This document shows, piece by piece, positions 8,933 through 17,227 of a stretch of 64,000 nt of DNA. Position numbers and translations under genes: made by a program. The DNA is from Saccharothrix espanaensis DSM 44229. Its GTDB lineage: Bacteria > Actinomycetota > Actinomycetes > Mycobacteriales > Pseudonocardiaceae. The notes under the pieces were generated by a model. That model saw only the letters and a program-made list of their open reading frames with translations. It made no database searches and was not told the DNA's origin. The stretch covers positions 62,001 to 126,000 of the forward strand of contig NC_019673.1 in assembly GCF_000328705.1 (NCBI RefSeq), given 5' to 3'. Each line of letters opens with the position of its first letter. Within the stretch, counting starts at the first letter, position 1.

Positions 8933-11274
8933 CGCCCGTCCAGTATGGCCTCCACCCGGCCCAGCGCGTGCCGGATCGGGCCGGCCGCCGGGCGGAGCAG
9001 CCGGCGCGCGGCGCGCACCAGCGGCGGTCGGGGCGGCGGTGGTGGCGGCGGTGTGTTGCGGGCCAGCCACGTCCGGTGCGCGGCGTCGAGGCGGGTGTGC
9101 AGCCACGCGGCGGCGACGTCGAACGACCGGGTGCGCAGCAGGTGCTCACGGGCGGCCAGGCCGCGCCGGTGCGCCTCCAGCGGGTCGTCGGCGATCTCGC
9201 GCAGGGCGCGCGCGGCGGCGTCCAGGTCGGGCTCGGCCCAGTGGGCGTCGGCCTGGTACGGCAGCCAGCCCGGACCGACGACCGACATGCCGTGCGGGAT
9301 CGGCCAGCCGACCGAGGCGTTGACGAACTCGGTTGTGCCGCCGTAGTCGGTGGACACGACCGCGAGGCCGCGCATCATCGCCTCCGCGACGGTCAGGCCG
9401 AAGCCCTCGCTGCGGTGCAGCGACACGTAGGCGTGGCTGCTCGCGTACAGCTCGGCCAACTCGCCCGCGGTCAGGTACCGCTCGACCAGGGTGATCCGCG
9501 GGTCGTCGGCGACCAGCAGCCGCAACCGCTCGGCCGCCCGCGTGTGGAGATGGGAATTCGTCGACTTGACGACCAGCTTCACGTCCGTGCGGCCCGGGAA
9601 CGCCCGCTGGAACGCCGTCACCACGCCCCACGGGTTCTTGCGCTGCGCGGTGCTGTTGTAGTCGAACGCGAACAGGAAGCCCGTGGTCTCGCCGGGCTCA
9701 CGCGGCGCGGTGCGCACCAGGCCGCGCTCCACCACCGGGACGGGCACGGTCCGCACCGGGACCGGCGAGTGCGGCTCGATCGCCCGGCGCACGAAGTCGC
9801 TGACCGTCCACACCTCGTCCACCAGGTCGAAGTGGTGCATGGTCGGCGGGAAGTCGGCCAGCTCCCACGCCCACAGCCCGATCCGGTACCGGCCGTGCCC
9901 CACCTCGGGGTCGGCCTCCAGCAGCGAGCGGGTGAAGTCGCCGTTCACCGTGATCAGGCTGACCGGGTACGTCGGCCGGCCCACCGAGTCCGGCGCGGCC
10001 ACGCCCGTGCGCACGTTGCCCTTCACCGAGTGCTCGTCCACGACGGACACGTGCGGCACGCCGGCGGCGGCCACCACGTCCAGCATCACCCGGCCCATCT
10101 CGCCGATGCCCAGTTCCGCCGTGTGGTAGCCGGCCACGTTCACGCCGAACGCCCGCGTCGGGCCGGCCGGTTCCACCGGCGGGGTCGGCAGCGCCCACAC
10201 CGGCACGCCCTCGTGCACGCCGTGCCGCCCGCACCAATCGCGGAAGCCGGAGTCAGCGGGGTCCAGTGGGCGCGGGAACGCGACCTGGAGGTCGACCCGG
10301 GACAGCCACAAGCCGTGCAGCAGCCGGTTCATGCCCGTCGTGCGCTGCGCGGGCGTCGCGGGGGAGGTGAGCCAGTCGCGGAACGCGGTGCCGTCGAACG
10401 CGTGCGGCGGCGGGATGACCGGGGTGTCGTCCAACGGGTCCGGCTCGACCCGCAGCGCCGCCTTGTACACCGCGCGCATCACGTCGTTGATCGGCTCGCC
10501 GTCCGGGAACGCGTCGAACGCCGACCGGGTCGTGACCGGGGTGTGCAGGTCGTAGATCCGGCGCCACTCCGGGTGCTCCGAGAGCAGCACGCGGTCGTGG
10601 CCCGGCGCGGTCAGCCACGGGTCCTCGTGGCCGGTGAAGTCGACCACCAGCGCCCGGGACGGCTCCCGCTCGTGCAGGTTCCCGGCGGCCACGCCCAGAC
10701 CCGGGTCGCGCGCCACGTGGTGCGCGAAGAGGGCGGCGGCGTCCCCGACCCACCCGCGCGGGGTCTGCGCGACCAGGTCGGCGCGGGCCCGGTCGGCCCA
10801 GAAGTCCACGAACGCCTTCGCGTCCCGGCCCACCGCCACGAGGTTCTCGGTGAACCCGCCCACCTCGCGCGGGTGCCGGCCGTCGTCGGGCAGCGGCCCG
10901 AGCAGCCTCGGGACCAGCGTCAGCCCGGCCGGGAAGTCCGGCAGCCGGCCCAGCACCAGCGAGTCCGACCCGAAGTGCACGACCAGGTCGTGCGCGTCGA
11001 GCAGCCGGCGGACCAGCAGCGGCGCGGCGAACCGGGCCAGCTCGTCGGCCGTCGCGCAGGTCGCCGCCCGCAGGTACTCCTGCGCCGGGACACCCAGGTC
11101 GCGCGCCGCGAGCACGGTGACGCCGGGCAGCTCTCCGGCGTCCTCCCACGCGTCGGCGACCAGCACCACGAAGCCGTGGTCCGGGTGGTGCTCCAGGTAG
11201 GAGCGGGCCAGGGCGCTCGCCGCGCCCGGCCCGCCGACCACCACCGCACAGCCGGCGACCCGCCGGTCAGGCAT
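8929..11274 (-). CDS. Large GT4-family glycosyltransferase, 781 aa
   Basis: The C-terminal half (about 355-740) is a GT4 GT-B glycosyltransferase with GVNVAGYHTAELGIGEMGR, IGLWAWELADFP, FDYNSTAQRKNPWGVVTAF and the donor-binding SLHRSEGFGLTVAEAMMRGL. The first 350 residues are a separate domain that contains HFGSDSLVLGRLPDF and TPRGWVGDAAALFAHH; this resembles the acceptor-side domains of surface-glycan transferases but I cannot assign it. The protein ends in a poly-Pro run and a basic amphipathic tail that may touch the membrane. It is a close relative of unit two of the tandem transferase at 3980-6379. The start overlaps the preceding stop by 8 bases. Confidence 0.83.
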   Translation of the reverse strand: MPDRRVAGCAVVVGGPGAASALARSYLEHHPDHGFVVLVADAWEDAGELPGVTVLAARDLGVPAQEYLRAATCATADELARFAAPLLVRRLLDAHDLVVHFGSDSLVLGRLPDFPAGLTLVPRLLGPLPDDGRHPREVGGFTENLVAVGRDAKAFVDFWADRARADLVAQTPRGWVGDAAALFAHHVARDPGLGVAAGNLHEREPSRALVVDFTGHEDPWLTAPGHDRVLLSEHPEWRRIYDLHTPVTTRSAFDAFPDGEPINDVMRAVYKAALRVEPDPLDDTPVIPPPHAFDGTAFRDWLTSPATPAQRTTGMNRLLHGLWLSRVDLQVAFPRPLDPADSGFRDWCGRHGVHEGVPVWALPTPPVEPAGPTRAFGVNVAGYHTAELGIGEMGRVMLDVVAAAGVPHVSVVDEHSVKGNVRTGVAAPDSVGRPTYPVSLITVNGDFTRSLLEADPEVGHGRYRIGLWAWELADFPPTMHHFDLVDEVWTVSDFVRRAIEPHSPVPVRTVPVPVVERGLVRTAPREPGETTGFLFAFDYNSTAQRKNPWGVVTAFQRAFPGRTDVKLVVKSTNSHLHTRAAERLRLLVADDPRITLVERYLTAGELAELYASSHAYVSLHRSEGFGLTVAEAMMRGLAVVSTDYGGTTEFVNASVGWPIPHGMSVVGPGWLPYQADAHWAEPDLDAAARALREIADDPLEAHRRGLAAREHLLRTRSFDVAAAWLHTRLDAAHRTWLARNTPPPPPPPRPPLVRAARRLLRPAAGPIRHALGRVEAILDGR

Positions 11275-12469
11275 CCACGGCCAGTTGCTCGATCTGCGCC
11301 GCCAGCAGGTCGTCGAACGCCTTGGCGACCTTCGCGAGGTCCTTGCCCGTCACCTGGACGCGGACCACGACGTCCTTGGAGATGTAGTGCGCGCGCACCA
11401 CGCCGAGGCCGTTGCCGGCCGGCGCGGTCTGGAACGCCGTGACGCCCTTGGGCAGCGTGCCGGTGTAGGGCTCCATCGCGTACTTCGCCTGGAGCACGCC
11501 CAGCGCGTCCACGGCGGTCTTCGCCTCGGGAGCACCGGTCATCCGCACGGTCAGCACCTGCGTGTACAGCTCGCCGCCGGACACCACCGAGCCGCCCAGC
11601 CGGGACCGGCCCGCGCCGGAGGCCTGGAACGTCTCGTTCTCCTCGGCGGTGAGCAGCTTGCCCGCCACCACGTCGGCGAAGTTCTGCACGCCGGACTGGT
11701 CCTGGCTCACGCCGGGCAGCTCCGCGACCTCCAGGCCGTCCTTCGGCTTGGTCGTGGTCGTGGTCGGCGGCGCACCGGTGGTCTGCTGCTGGGTCCCGCC
11801 GCCGGTCGTCGTGCTGTCCCGGGTGGTGAAGAACCAGATGCCGCCGCCGATCAGCGCCAGCACCACCACGATGCCGACGATCGCCAGCCACTTCTTGCCG
11901 CCGCCACCGCCGCTCTCGTCGAACACCTCGGGGCCCTGGGCGATCCAGCTCGGCGTCTGCTCGCCGACCACGCCAAAACCCTGGTCGTTGCCCCACGGCG
12001 GGGTGTTCGCCGGGGCCGCGCCACCCCAGCCGCCCGGCTGGGGCTGCTGCGGGGGCATCTGGTTCGGCGGCGGCGCGACCGGGCGCACGTACTGCGTGCG
12101 GTCCGCGTCGACCGGCCGCTGCTGCGCGCTGACCACCTGGGTGGCCTCCGGGTTCGCCGCCGGCTGTGGCACCGGAGGCTGCCCCTGCGGCGGCGACAGC
12201 GGCGGCTGTGCCACCGGAGGCTGTGCCACCGGCGGCTGGCCGGGCGTCACCACCTGCGTCGCGTCCGGGTTCGGGCCGCCCTGGGGCGGCTGCGAGGCCT
12301 CCCAGCGGAACGGCGCGCCGAACGGGCCGTTGGTCTGCGGTGGTTGTTGCGGCGCCGCGCCCGAGGCGGAAGCCAGGAGCTCGTCACGACGCCGGCGGTA
12401 TTCGTCGGCGCTGATCCGACCCTCCGCCAACGTCCTGTCCAGCTCCGCCAGGTCCTCTTGCCAGGCCAT
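11267..12469 (-). CDS. SHOCT-like, proline-rich single-pass membrane protein
   Basis: A 400-residue protein: an N-terminal SHOCT-like helix pair (LAELDRTLAEGRISADEYRRR), a disordered Pro/Gln-rich linker (about 40-200), one membrane helix (WLAIVGIVVVLALIGGGIWFF) and a Thr-rich stalk leading to an outer domain of about 160 residues of unknown fold. The linker carries three copies of a Thr-Gln motif (ATQVV, ATQVV, RTQYV) spaced along it. These fit the pT-x-x-V pattern that FHA domains read after Ser/Thr kinase action. The ATG at 12469 has a GGAGGGG Shine-Dalgarno; an upstream in-frame ATG at 12541 does not. It heads the minus-strand glycan operon. Function unknown. Confidence 0.75.
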   Translation of the reverse strand: MAWQEDLAELDRTLAEGRISADEYRRRRDELLASASGAAPQQPPQTNGPFGAPFRWEASQPPQGGPNPDATQVVTPGQPPVAQPPVAQPPLSPPQGQPPVPQPAANPEATQVVSAQQRPVDADRTQYVRPVAPPPNQMPPQQPQPGGWGGAAPANTPPWGNDQGFGVVGEQTPSWIAQGPEVFDESGGGGGKKWLAIVGIVVVLALIGGGIWFFTTRDSTTTGGGTQQQTTGAPPTTTTTKPKDGLEVAELPGVSQDQSGVQNFADVVAGKLLTAEENETFQASGAGRSRLGGSVVSGGELYTQVLTVRMTGAPEAKTAVDALGVLQAKYAMEPYTGTLPKGVTAFQTAPAGNGLGVVRAHYISKDVVVRVQVTGKDLAKVAKAFDDLLAAQIEQLAVDA

Positions 12470-12867
12470 CCGCCCCTCCAAAGTCGCCGCGCGGTCGCCA
12501 TTGTGGCCTATCGCCCCGCGGCGCTTTCGGGCATCCGCCACTTGTGATGCTGTCGTTGCCGTCGGTGAGCCGGGCTCACGTGCGGCGACCGGCCGGACCG
12601 GGCCGCCCCTGGGCTCCTTCTTGGGCTGAACGGCGCAGTGAATTGCTCTGATCAGGGCAATTCCCGGTCGGGTGGACCTTCGTCGGGCGAATCACCGGGC
12701 ACGACGCTGTGCGGTTCGTCCGCTCCAGTGGTCTTCGCGCTCGTGCCGACCACCGGGCGACGATGTCCTTCAGCGTCCGGAAGACGAGTCGGTAGGCGTC
12801 CGGCGGGCGAGTAGTGGTCAGGGGGACCGCGGCTCGCGGGTGCGCCCGTCTTCCAGGGGGAATCGAT
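12470..12867. other. Intergenic region with divergent promoters
   Basis: This 398-base gap separates the minus-strand glycan operon from the plus-strand secreted protein. I see no credible gene in it. It contains a near-perfect 24-base palindrome (listed separately) and, at its right end, the AGGGGG ribosome site for the TTG start at 12868. Confidence 0.6.
12640..12663. promoter_or_regulatory. 24-base palindrome, candidate operator
   Basis: The sequence GAATTGC-T-CTGATCAG-G-GCAATTC reads the same on both strands except for one mismatched pair. It is AT-rich for its surroundings, lies in the middle of a divergent intergenic region, and has no loop, which favours a dimeric repressor site over a transcription terminator. 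The binding protein is unknown. Confidence 0.5.
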
Positions 12868-14271
12868 TTGTCAGCGCTCAGAGCGCGCCTGTCGGCGCGC
12901 GTTCCGGTCGTGCTCGTCGCAGCCTTCGCCGCGGTCCTGGGATCGATCCCGGCCGCCCACGCCGGCACCGGGCCGGACCCGGCCCTCGCCGTGCAAGTGC
13001 CCACCGGGCCCTACCTGGTGGGGCAGGAGATCCCGATCCGGATCACCGCCGCCAACCGGGGCGACGTGGCCGAGAAGGTCTACGTCGGCACATCGCCCAC
13101 CTCCGGCTCGTACCTGAGCCTGAGCGGGCTGGGCCCGCTCGCCCACCCCGGCACGACCCTCGCGCCGGGCGCGTCGACCACCGTCGAGGTGACCGGCCGC
13201 ATCCACCACTGGCAGGGCGTTCCGGTCGTCCGGTTCTCCCTCTACGCCCCGTCCGACGTCGACCGGGGCAACAACGAGGCCGAGGTCCGGCTGCCGTTCA
13301 CCTCGCCGGACTCCGGCACCGGGACCGCCACCGGGCTCGTCTACGGCGACCGCGACGGCGACCAGGTCGCCGACCCGGGCGAAGGGCTCGCCGGCGTGCG
13401 CTTGCAGGCCCACGACGGGGACCTGTCGCACCACTACGTCGTCCGCACCGACGCCCAGGGCCGCTACCGGTTCACCGGGCTGCCGGTCCGGCGGTACCGG
13501 CTGTCCGTCGGCCAGGCACCGGACGGGTGGGTGCTGCCGCGCAGCGCTGAAGTCGACGTCGACGGCAACGGCGAGGAGTACGCCGAGCACCGGGCCGTGC
13601 GGCCGTTGAGCGACCGGCTCGGCGCGGTGGCCGGGTTCGACCAGGAGCACCACCTGGTCGGCGACCGCGCGCGGGTCTTCGTGACGCTGACCAACAACGG
13701 CCCCACCGACATCACCGGCATCAAGGCGGGCTGCGACCGCAGCGGCGGCGAGGGCCCGCACCTGGTCGACCTCGACGTCGGCGACCTGGCCTGGGACCGG
13801 CCGGGCGTGACCGTCCCGGCCGGCCAGTCGCGGGTGTACGTGATCAGCGGGACGGTGCCGGCCAAGGCCACCGGCTTCGGCACGGCGAACATCGGCTGCG
13901 ACTTCGGCCCCGACGGCGACCACGCGCCGGAGGGCTACCCCCGGGTCTTGCCCTACACCCGGGTCGACGCGCCGCGCGCGGACACCTGGCTGGTCTACTA
14001 CGAGGACCGCGACAACGACACGATCCGCGACCCGGACGAGGCCGTCGTCGACCTGGAGGTCCGGTTGACCGACGCGATCTCCGGCGTCGTCGCGGACACG
14101 GCCCGGACCGACGCGCGGGGCCGCGTGGACTTCCGCAACATCCCGGCCGGCCCGTACTGGGCGGTGCTGAACGGCCGGTGGAAGTACGAGCCCCCCAACG
14201 GCGGCGGGCTGTACGTCGGCACGTGCGTCCACTGCCGCGGTGGTCAGACGACTGCGGTGCTGCCCTCCTGA
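12868..14271 (+). CDS. Secreted protein with SdrD-B/Cna-B-like repeats
   Basis: A 467-residue exported protein. The signal peptide is about 32 residues (LSARVPVVLVAAFAAVLG, then AAHA cleavage site). Two SdrD-B/carboxypeptidase-regulatory-like modules are visible: GLVYGDRDGDQVADPGEGLAGV and VYYEDRDNDTIRDPDEAVVDL, each with the Asp-rich calcium-type loop and a downstream GRYRFTGLP or GRVDFRNIP strand. Between them are DUF11-like Ig strands (VFVTLTNNGPTDI). The TTG at 12868 is chosen because AGGGGG stands 7 bases upstream and it gives a clean signal peptide; the upstream GTG at 12814 has neither. No sortase motif or transmembrane tail is seen, so it is probably released or held non-covalently at the surface. 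Confidence 0.82.
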   Translation: MSALRARLSARVPVVLVAAFAAVLGSIPAAHAGTGPDPALAVQVPTGPYLVGQEIPIRITAANRGDVAEKVYVGTSPTSGSYLSLSGLGPLAHPGTTLAPGASTTVEVTGRIHHWQGVPVVRFSLYAPSDVDRGNNEAEVRLPFTSPDSGTGTATGLVYGDRDGDQVADPGEGLAGVRLQAHDGDLSHHYVVRTDAQGRYRFTGLPVRRYRLSVGQAPDGWVLPRSAEVDVDGNGEEYAEHRAVRPLSDRLGAVAGFDQEHHLVGDRARVFVTLTNNGPTDITGIKAGCDRSGGEGPHLVDLDVGDLAWDRPGVTVPAGQSRVYVISGTVPAKATGFGTANIGCDFGPDGDHAPEGYPRVLPYTRVDAPRADTWLVYYEDRDNDTIRDPDEAVVDLEVRLTDAISGVVADTARTDARGRVDFRNIPAGPYWAVLNGRWKYEPPNGGGLYVGTCVHCRGGQTTAVLPS

Positions 14272-14285
14272 TCGCCTGCACCTGA

Positions 14286-14313
14286 AGGCGGCCCCGCCGG
14301 CGCGGGGCCGCCT
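14286..14313. terminator. Bidirectional terminator hairpin
   Basis: A perfect 12-bp stem (AGGCGGCCCCGC / GCGGGGCCGCCT) with a 4-base loop lies exactly between two convergent genes, 14 bases past the stop at 14271 and 2 bases from the stop at 14316. It should terminate both. Confidence 0.8.
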
Positions 14314-14315
14314 GG

Positions 14316-15377
14316 TCAGTTGCGCTTGGTCAGGATGGTCGGCCCGACGATCCGCCGGGCGAGCCGCCGCAGCGCGCTCTTGGACCTGCCCTGGGCCGAC
14401 TCCTCCGCCTCCTCCTCCACCGGGGCGGGCGTCGGCTCCGCCTTCGGTTCCGGTGTGGCGGGCGCGAGCACCTCCGTACCGGCTTCGGAGGATGCGGGCG
14501 TCGCGGGTGCGGGCGCGGCTCCTGCCGGCGGGGTGGCGGGCGGTGGGGTGGCGGGCGGCCTGGTGACGGGCGCGAACACGACCGTCGCGGCGTGCGCGGC
14601 CGCGTTCTGGACCGGGGACACCGGTGCCGGGGGTTCCTCGACGGGCCGGGCGACCGGCTGGGAGGCAATCGCCTCCTTGACCTCGGCCACCGGTTGGGCC
14701 ACGACCGACTGGCCATTGGCGGCCGGCGGCACGACCGGCTTCGGCGGAACGGCCACCGGTGGCACGGACTTCACCGGCACGGACTTCACCGGCACGGACT
14801 TCACCGGCACGACCTTCACCGGCACGGACTTCACCGGCACGGGCGTGACCGGCGGTGCCGCCGGCACCACCTCCGCCACGGGCTCCTCCACCGGGACCGC
14901 CGGGGTGAACAAGCCGCGCGCCGAATCCGCCGCGACCGGCTCCACGACCGGCTCGGCCGGCGGGGACAGGACTCCCGCCATCGGGGCGGGCGTCACCGCG
15001 TCCACCGGTGCGGCCTCGACGCCCGGCGTGGCGACGGCTCTGGCGTCGACCACGCCGTCAGCCGGTCCGGGCGCCGCCGGGGCCGGCTTCGGGACGCCGT
15101 TCGGGACGGCCTTCGGGACGGCTTGGGCCGGCGCGGCACCGAGGGTGCCCGACCGCGAGGCCGGAGCCGGGATGGTGCCCGCCACGCCCGCCACGGAGGT
15201 CCGTTCGGCGGTCGCCACCGCCGAGGTGGACAGCGGCCTGGGTGCCGCGACAAGGCGGCTGCGGGTGGCAACGTGCGGCATGCGGAGGGTCGGCGCTTCG
15301 TTGCTCGGCTGGGACTTGTTCTGCGGGGACTGGTCAGGCTCCTGGCTGAACGTCACACCGGGATCTTGCCAAAACAC
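14316..15377 (-). CDS. Pro/Ala/Val-rich low-complexity protein with PVKSV repeats
   Basis: A 353-residue, almost wholly disordered protein with no signal peptide or membrane helix. Its centre carries PVKSV pentapeptide repeats from a 15-bp DNA repeat. It ends in a basic amphipathic segment (ALRRLARRIVGPTILTKRN) that could bind membrane or nucleic acid. The start is uncertain: GTG at 15377 and GTG at 15356 both lack a clear ribosome site. Composition is consistent with real coding (third-position GC bias on this strand), but no fold can be named. A neighbouring minus gene encodes a Thr-rich surface protein, so an envelope role is possible. Confidence 0.6.
   Translation of the reverse strand: MFWQDPGVTFSQEPDQSPQNKSQPSNEAPTLRMPHVATRSRLVAAPRPLSTSAVATAERTSVAGVAGTIPAPASRSGTLGAAPAQAVPKAVPNGVPKPAPAAPGPADGVVDARAVATPGVEAAPVDAVTPAPMAGVLSPPAEPVVEPVAADSARGLFTPAVPVEEPVAEVVPAAPPVTPVPVKSVPVKVVPVKSVPVKSVPVKSVPPVAVPPKPVVPPAANGQSVVAQPVAEVKEAIASQPVARPVEEPPAPVSPVQNAAAHAATVVFAPVTRPPATPPPATPPAGAAPAPATPASSEAGTEVLAPATPEPKAEPTPAPVEEEAEESAQGRSKSALRRLARRIVGPTILTKRN
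14761..14850. repeat. 15-bp tandem repeat inside coding sequence
   Basis: Five copies of GGCACGGACTTCACC (the fourth with two changes, GGCACGACCTTCACC) followed by a degenerate sixth (GGCACGGGCGTGACC). On the minus strand it encodes the PVKSV repeats of the low-complexity protein. Unit length is a multiple of three, so copy-number change keeps the frame. Confidence 0.9.
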
Positions 15378-15402
15378 GCTGAGTGAGTCAGTGGCAGGTG
15401 AA

Positions 15403-15810
15403 TCAGCAGAAGATCAACCCACACGGCCTGGTGGTCGTCGTGGTGGTTCGGGATGTCGTAGTCGTGGGCCGCGTGGTGGTGGTCGTCGGCCTGGTGGTCG
15501 TGCTCGCGGTGGTGGTCACGGCGGTGGTGGTCGTCGTCGTGCCGCTGCCCGTCGTCGTGGTGGTCGTGCTCGACGCCGCCGTGGTCGTCGTCGTGGTGCT
15601 CGACCGCGTGCCGCCGGTGGCCGAGGCGGCGGTCGTGGTGGTCCGGCCGGGCTGCGAGCTGTTGGTCACCACGACGATGTGCGCGTCACCCACCGGTTGG
15701 ACCGCCTGGGGCGCCTCGGTCATGGCCCCGTGGGCGAACAGGGCGGCGAGCACGGCACCGACCAACGCGCCGATCGCGAGCCGCGTCGAACCCCCCGCTG
15801 CGGTGAGCAT
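15403..15810 (-). CDS. Thr-rich secreted or anchored protein, 135 aa
   Basis: The N-terminus has a short basic-then-hydrophobic segment (RLAIGALVGAVLAALFAHGA) that acts as signal peptide or anchor. After a short ordered stretch (VGDAHIVVVTNSSQ) the rest is runs of Thr broken by Arg-Pro and Ser, ending in a Cys-containing RPCGLIFC. Such poly-Thr stalks are often glycosylated in actinobacteria and span the wall. ATG at 15810 is chosen; a longer frame to 16158 is a shadow of the OsmC gene. The ribosome site is weak. No function can be assigned. Confidence 0.65.
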   Translation of the reverse strand: MLTAAGGSTRLAIGALVGAVLAALFAHGAMTEAPQAVQPVGDAHIVVVTNSSQPGRTTTTAASATGGTRSSTTTTTTAASSTTTTTTGSGTTTTTTAVTTTASTTTRPTTTTTRPTTTTSRTTTTTTRPCGLIFC

Positions 15811-15861
15811 TGGCCTTGAGTACCGGCATCCCCCAGGCGGGTCAAATCGTTCCCGGGTGAT

Positions 15862-15900
15862 CGGTACCGGCTCGATACTCGTGATATCGAGCCGGTACCG
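15862..15900. terminator. 16-bp perfect hairpin downstream of osmC-like gene
   Basis: Arms CGGTACCGGCTCGATA and TATCGAGCCGGTACCG pair perfectly around a 7-base loop. The hairpin begins 6 bases past the stop of the minus-strand OsmC gene. Termination is the likely role; the symmetric CCGGTACCGG ends could also be a protein site. Confidence 0.65.
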
Positions 15901-15905
15901 GCGGT

Positions 15906-16334
15906 TCACCCCGCGAGTTCCGCGGTCAGCGTGATCGTGGTGCCGGTCAGCGCCTGGCTGACCGGGCAGTTCTTCTTCGCGGTCTCGGCGGCCTCGGCGA
16001 AACCGTCGGCGCTCAGGCCCGGCACGGTCGCCCGGACGGTCAGGTGGATGCCGGTGATGCCGGTGCCCGGCTGGAAGGTCACCTCGGCGGCGGTGTCGAC
16101 CTGCGTCGGCGGGGTGCCCGCCTGGGCCAGGCCGTGCGAGAGCGCCATCGAGTAGCACGACGAGTGGGCCGCCGCGATGAGCTCCTCGGGGCTGGTCTTG
16201 CCGTTCGCCTCCTCGGCGCGCGACGGCCAGGACACCGCGTACGAGCCGATGCCGGACGACTCCAGCGTCACGGTGCCGCTGCCCTGGAGCAGGTTGCCTT
16301 CCCAGTGCGTGGTCGCCTTGCGGGTGGTGGCCAT
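15906..16334 (-). CDS. OsmC-family peroxiredoxin
   Basis: A 142-residue cytoplasmic thiol peroxidase of the OsmC/Ohr superfamily, which reduces organic hydroperoxides. The two reactive cysteines are in AAAHSSCYSMALS and AKKNCPVSQAL, at the spacing typical of the OsmC branch. The N-terminal ATTHWEGNLLQGSGTV is also characteristic. Full family length. CGGAG lies upstream of the ATG. It is a monocistronic gene bounded by hairpins on its downstream side; no OhrR-like regulator is adjacent. Confidence 0.93.
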   Translation of the reverse strand: MATTRKATTHWEGNLLQGSGTVTLESSGIGSYAVSWPSRAEEANGKTSPEELIAAAHSSCYSMALSHGLAQAGTPPTQVDTAAEVTFQPGTGITGIHLTVRATVPGLSADGFAEAAETAKKNCPVSQALTGTTITLTAELAG

Positions 16335-16437
16335 GGTGGTGGACTCCGTATCCAGAACGTCGGAAAAGCCTTCGCCGCCAACCTAACGGCGATCACCCGG
16401 CGACGCCCGACCCGGCCCGCCGGATCACACCCGGAAA

Positions 16438-16478
16438 CGCCGAAAGGGCCCCGGAAATGTTCCGGAGCCCTTTCGGCG
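16438..16478. terminator. Terminator downstream of tRNA-Gly
   Basis: A 19-bp stem with a single mismatch (arms beginning CGCCGAAAGGG and ending CCCTTTCGGCG) and a 3-base loop lies 2 bases beyond the 3' end of the minus-strand tRNA. On that strand TTTCC follows. It is placed to end the tRNA transcript. Confidence 0.8.
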
Positions 16479-16480
16479 AG

Positions 16481-16553
16481 AGCGGATGACGAGACTCGAA
16501 CTCGCGACCCTCACCTTGGCAAGGTGATGCGCTACCAACTGCGCTACATCCGC
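16481..16553 (-). tRNA. tRNA-Gly (anticodon GCC)
   Basis: Read on the minus strand, the gene starts GCGGATGTAGCGCAGTTGG and closes with CATCCGC plus a T discriminator. The 7-bp acceptor stem is perfect, the D-loop has the GTTGGTA signature, the anticodon stem TCACC/GGTGA holds loop TTGCCAA, giving anticodon GCC, and the T-arm has TTCGAGT. CCA is not encoded. A strong hairpin follows. Confidence 0.95.
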
Positions 16554-16580
16554 CTGACACGAAGAACTATAGACCACGCC

Positions 16581-17060
16581 TCACACCGCATTGCGACCGG
16601 GGGGTGGTGTCGCCCCCAGCAACTGGTCTACCTCGGACAACCGCTCCGCGGGCCAGCGCCACTCCCACAGCGGCCGCACCTTGTCCACGACCTCGGCCGG
16701 CAACCAGGGCGCCACCTCGTCGCGCAGCTCCCACTCGTCGAACACGTGCTCGTAGAAGCTGACCACCGACGCGTTGGCCAGGAACTGCTCCGGCTGCTGG
16801 AAGCACCAGTGCGCGAAGCCGTAGACGCGGCCCAGCACGTCGTCGTCACCGGCCCGGTGCGCCTCGGCCGCGAGTTGCCACAACTCCGACAGGAACACGT
16901 GACAGGACCACGACTCGCGCTCGACGACCGCGCTCAGTTCGGGGAGGAGGGCCGAAGCCCTTGTGCGCCAATCGCCCACGAGGCGGGACCCTACCGGTCG
17001 AACGGCCCAACGCGGCGGGGCCGCCCACCAGCTGACGCCTACCCGTAACCGGTCCGTCAC
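16581..17060 (-). CDS. Conserved hypothetical protein (DUF7674-like), 159 aa
   Basis: A soluble, aromatic-rich helical protein. The stretch LPELSAVVERESWSCHVFLSELWQL and the following YGFAHWCFQQPEQFLANASVVSFYEHVFDEWELR resemble small helical proteins annotated as DUF7674, whose function is not known; the match is from memory of the pattern only. No signal peptide or metal motif is seen. The GTG at 17060 gives the longest protein; a start further in is possible because the first 28 residues (WWAAPPRWAVRPVG) are atypical and lack a ribosome site. It is transcribed towards the tRNA and divergently from the sigma factor. Confidence 0.65.
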   Translation of the reverse strand: MTDRLRVGVSWWAAPPRWAVRPVGSRLVGDWRTRASALLPELSAVVERESWSCHVFLSELWQLAAEAHRAGDDDVLGRVYGFAHWCFQQPEQFLANASVVSFYEHVFDEWELRDEVAPWLPAEVVDKVRPLWEWRWPAERLSEVDQLLGATPPPGRNAV

Positions 17061-17227
17061 CGAGTGCTAGCAGTGGGCGTTGGGATACCCAGAGTGGTCC
17101 CCTGCTCCGAACGGCCCACGCCGACTGTCGGGTCTTCGGTATCGGGTCGCTATCACTTCGGGGCGCGACCACCCGGTTGTGGCATCTTGACCTCGGACCA
17201 CAGTGCGGGCGGGAGGTGCCGGGCGGG

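Noticed and set aside
16481-16553. tRNA-Gly as an integration site with a mobile element
   Set aside because: No integrase, no repeated tRNA end and ordinary housekeeping genes on both sides.
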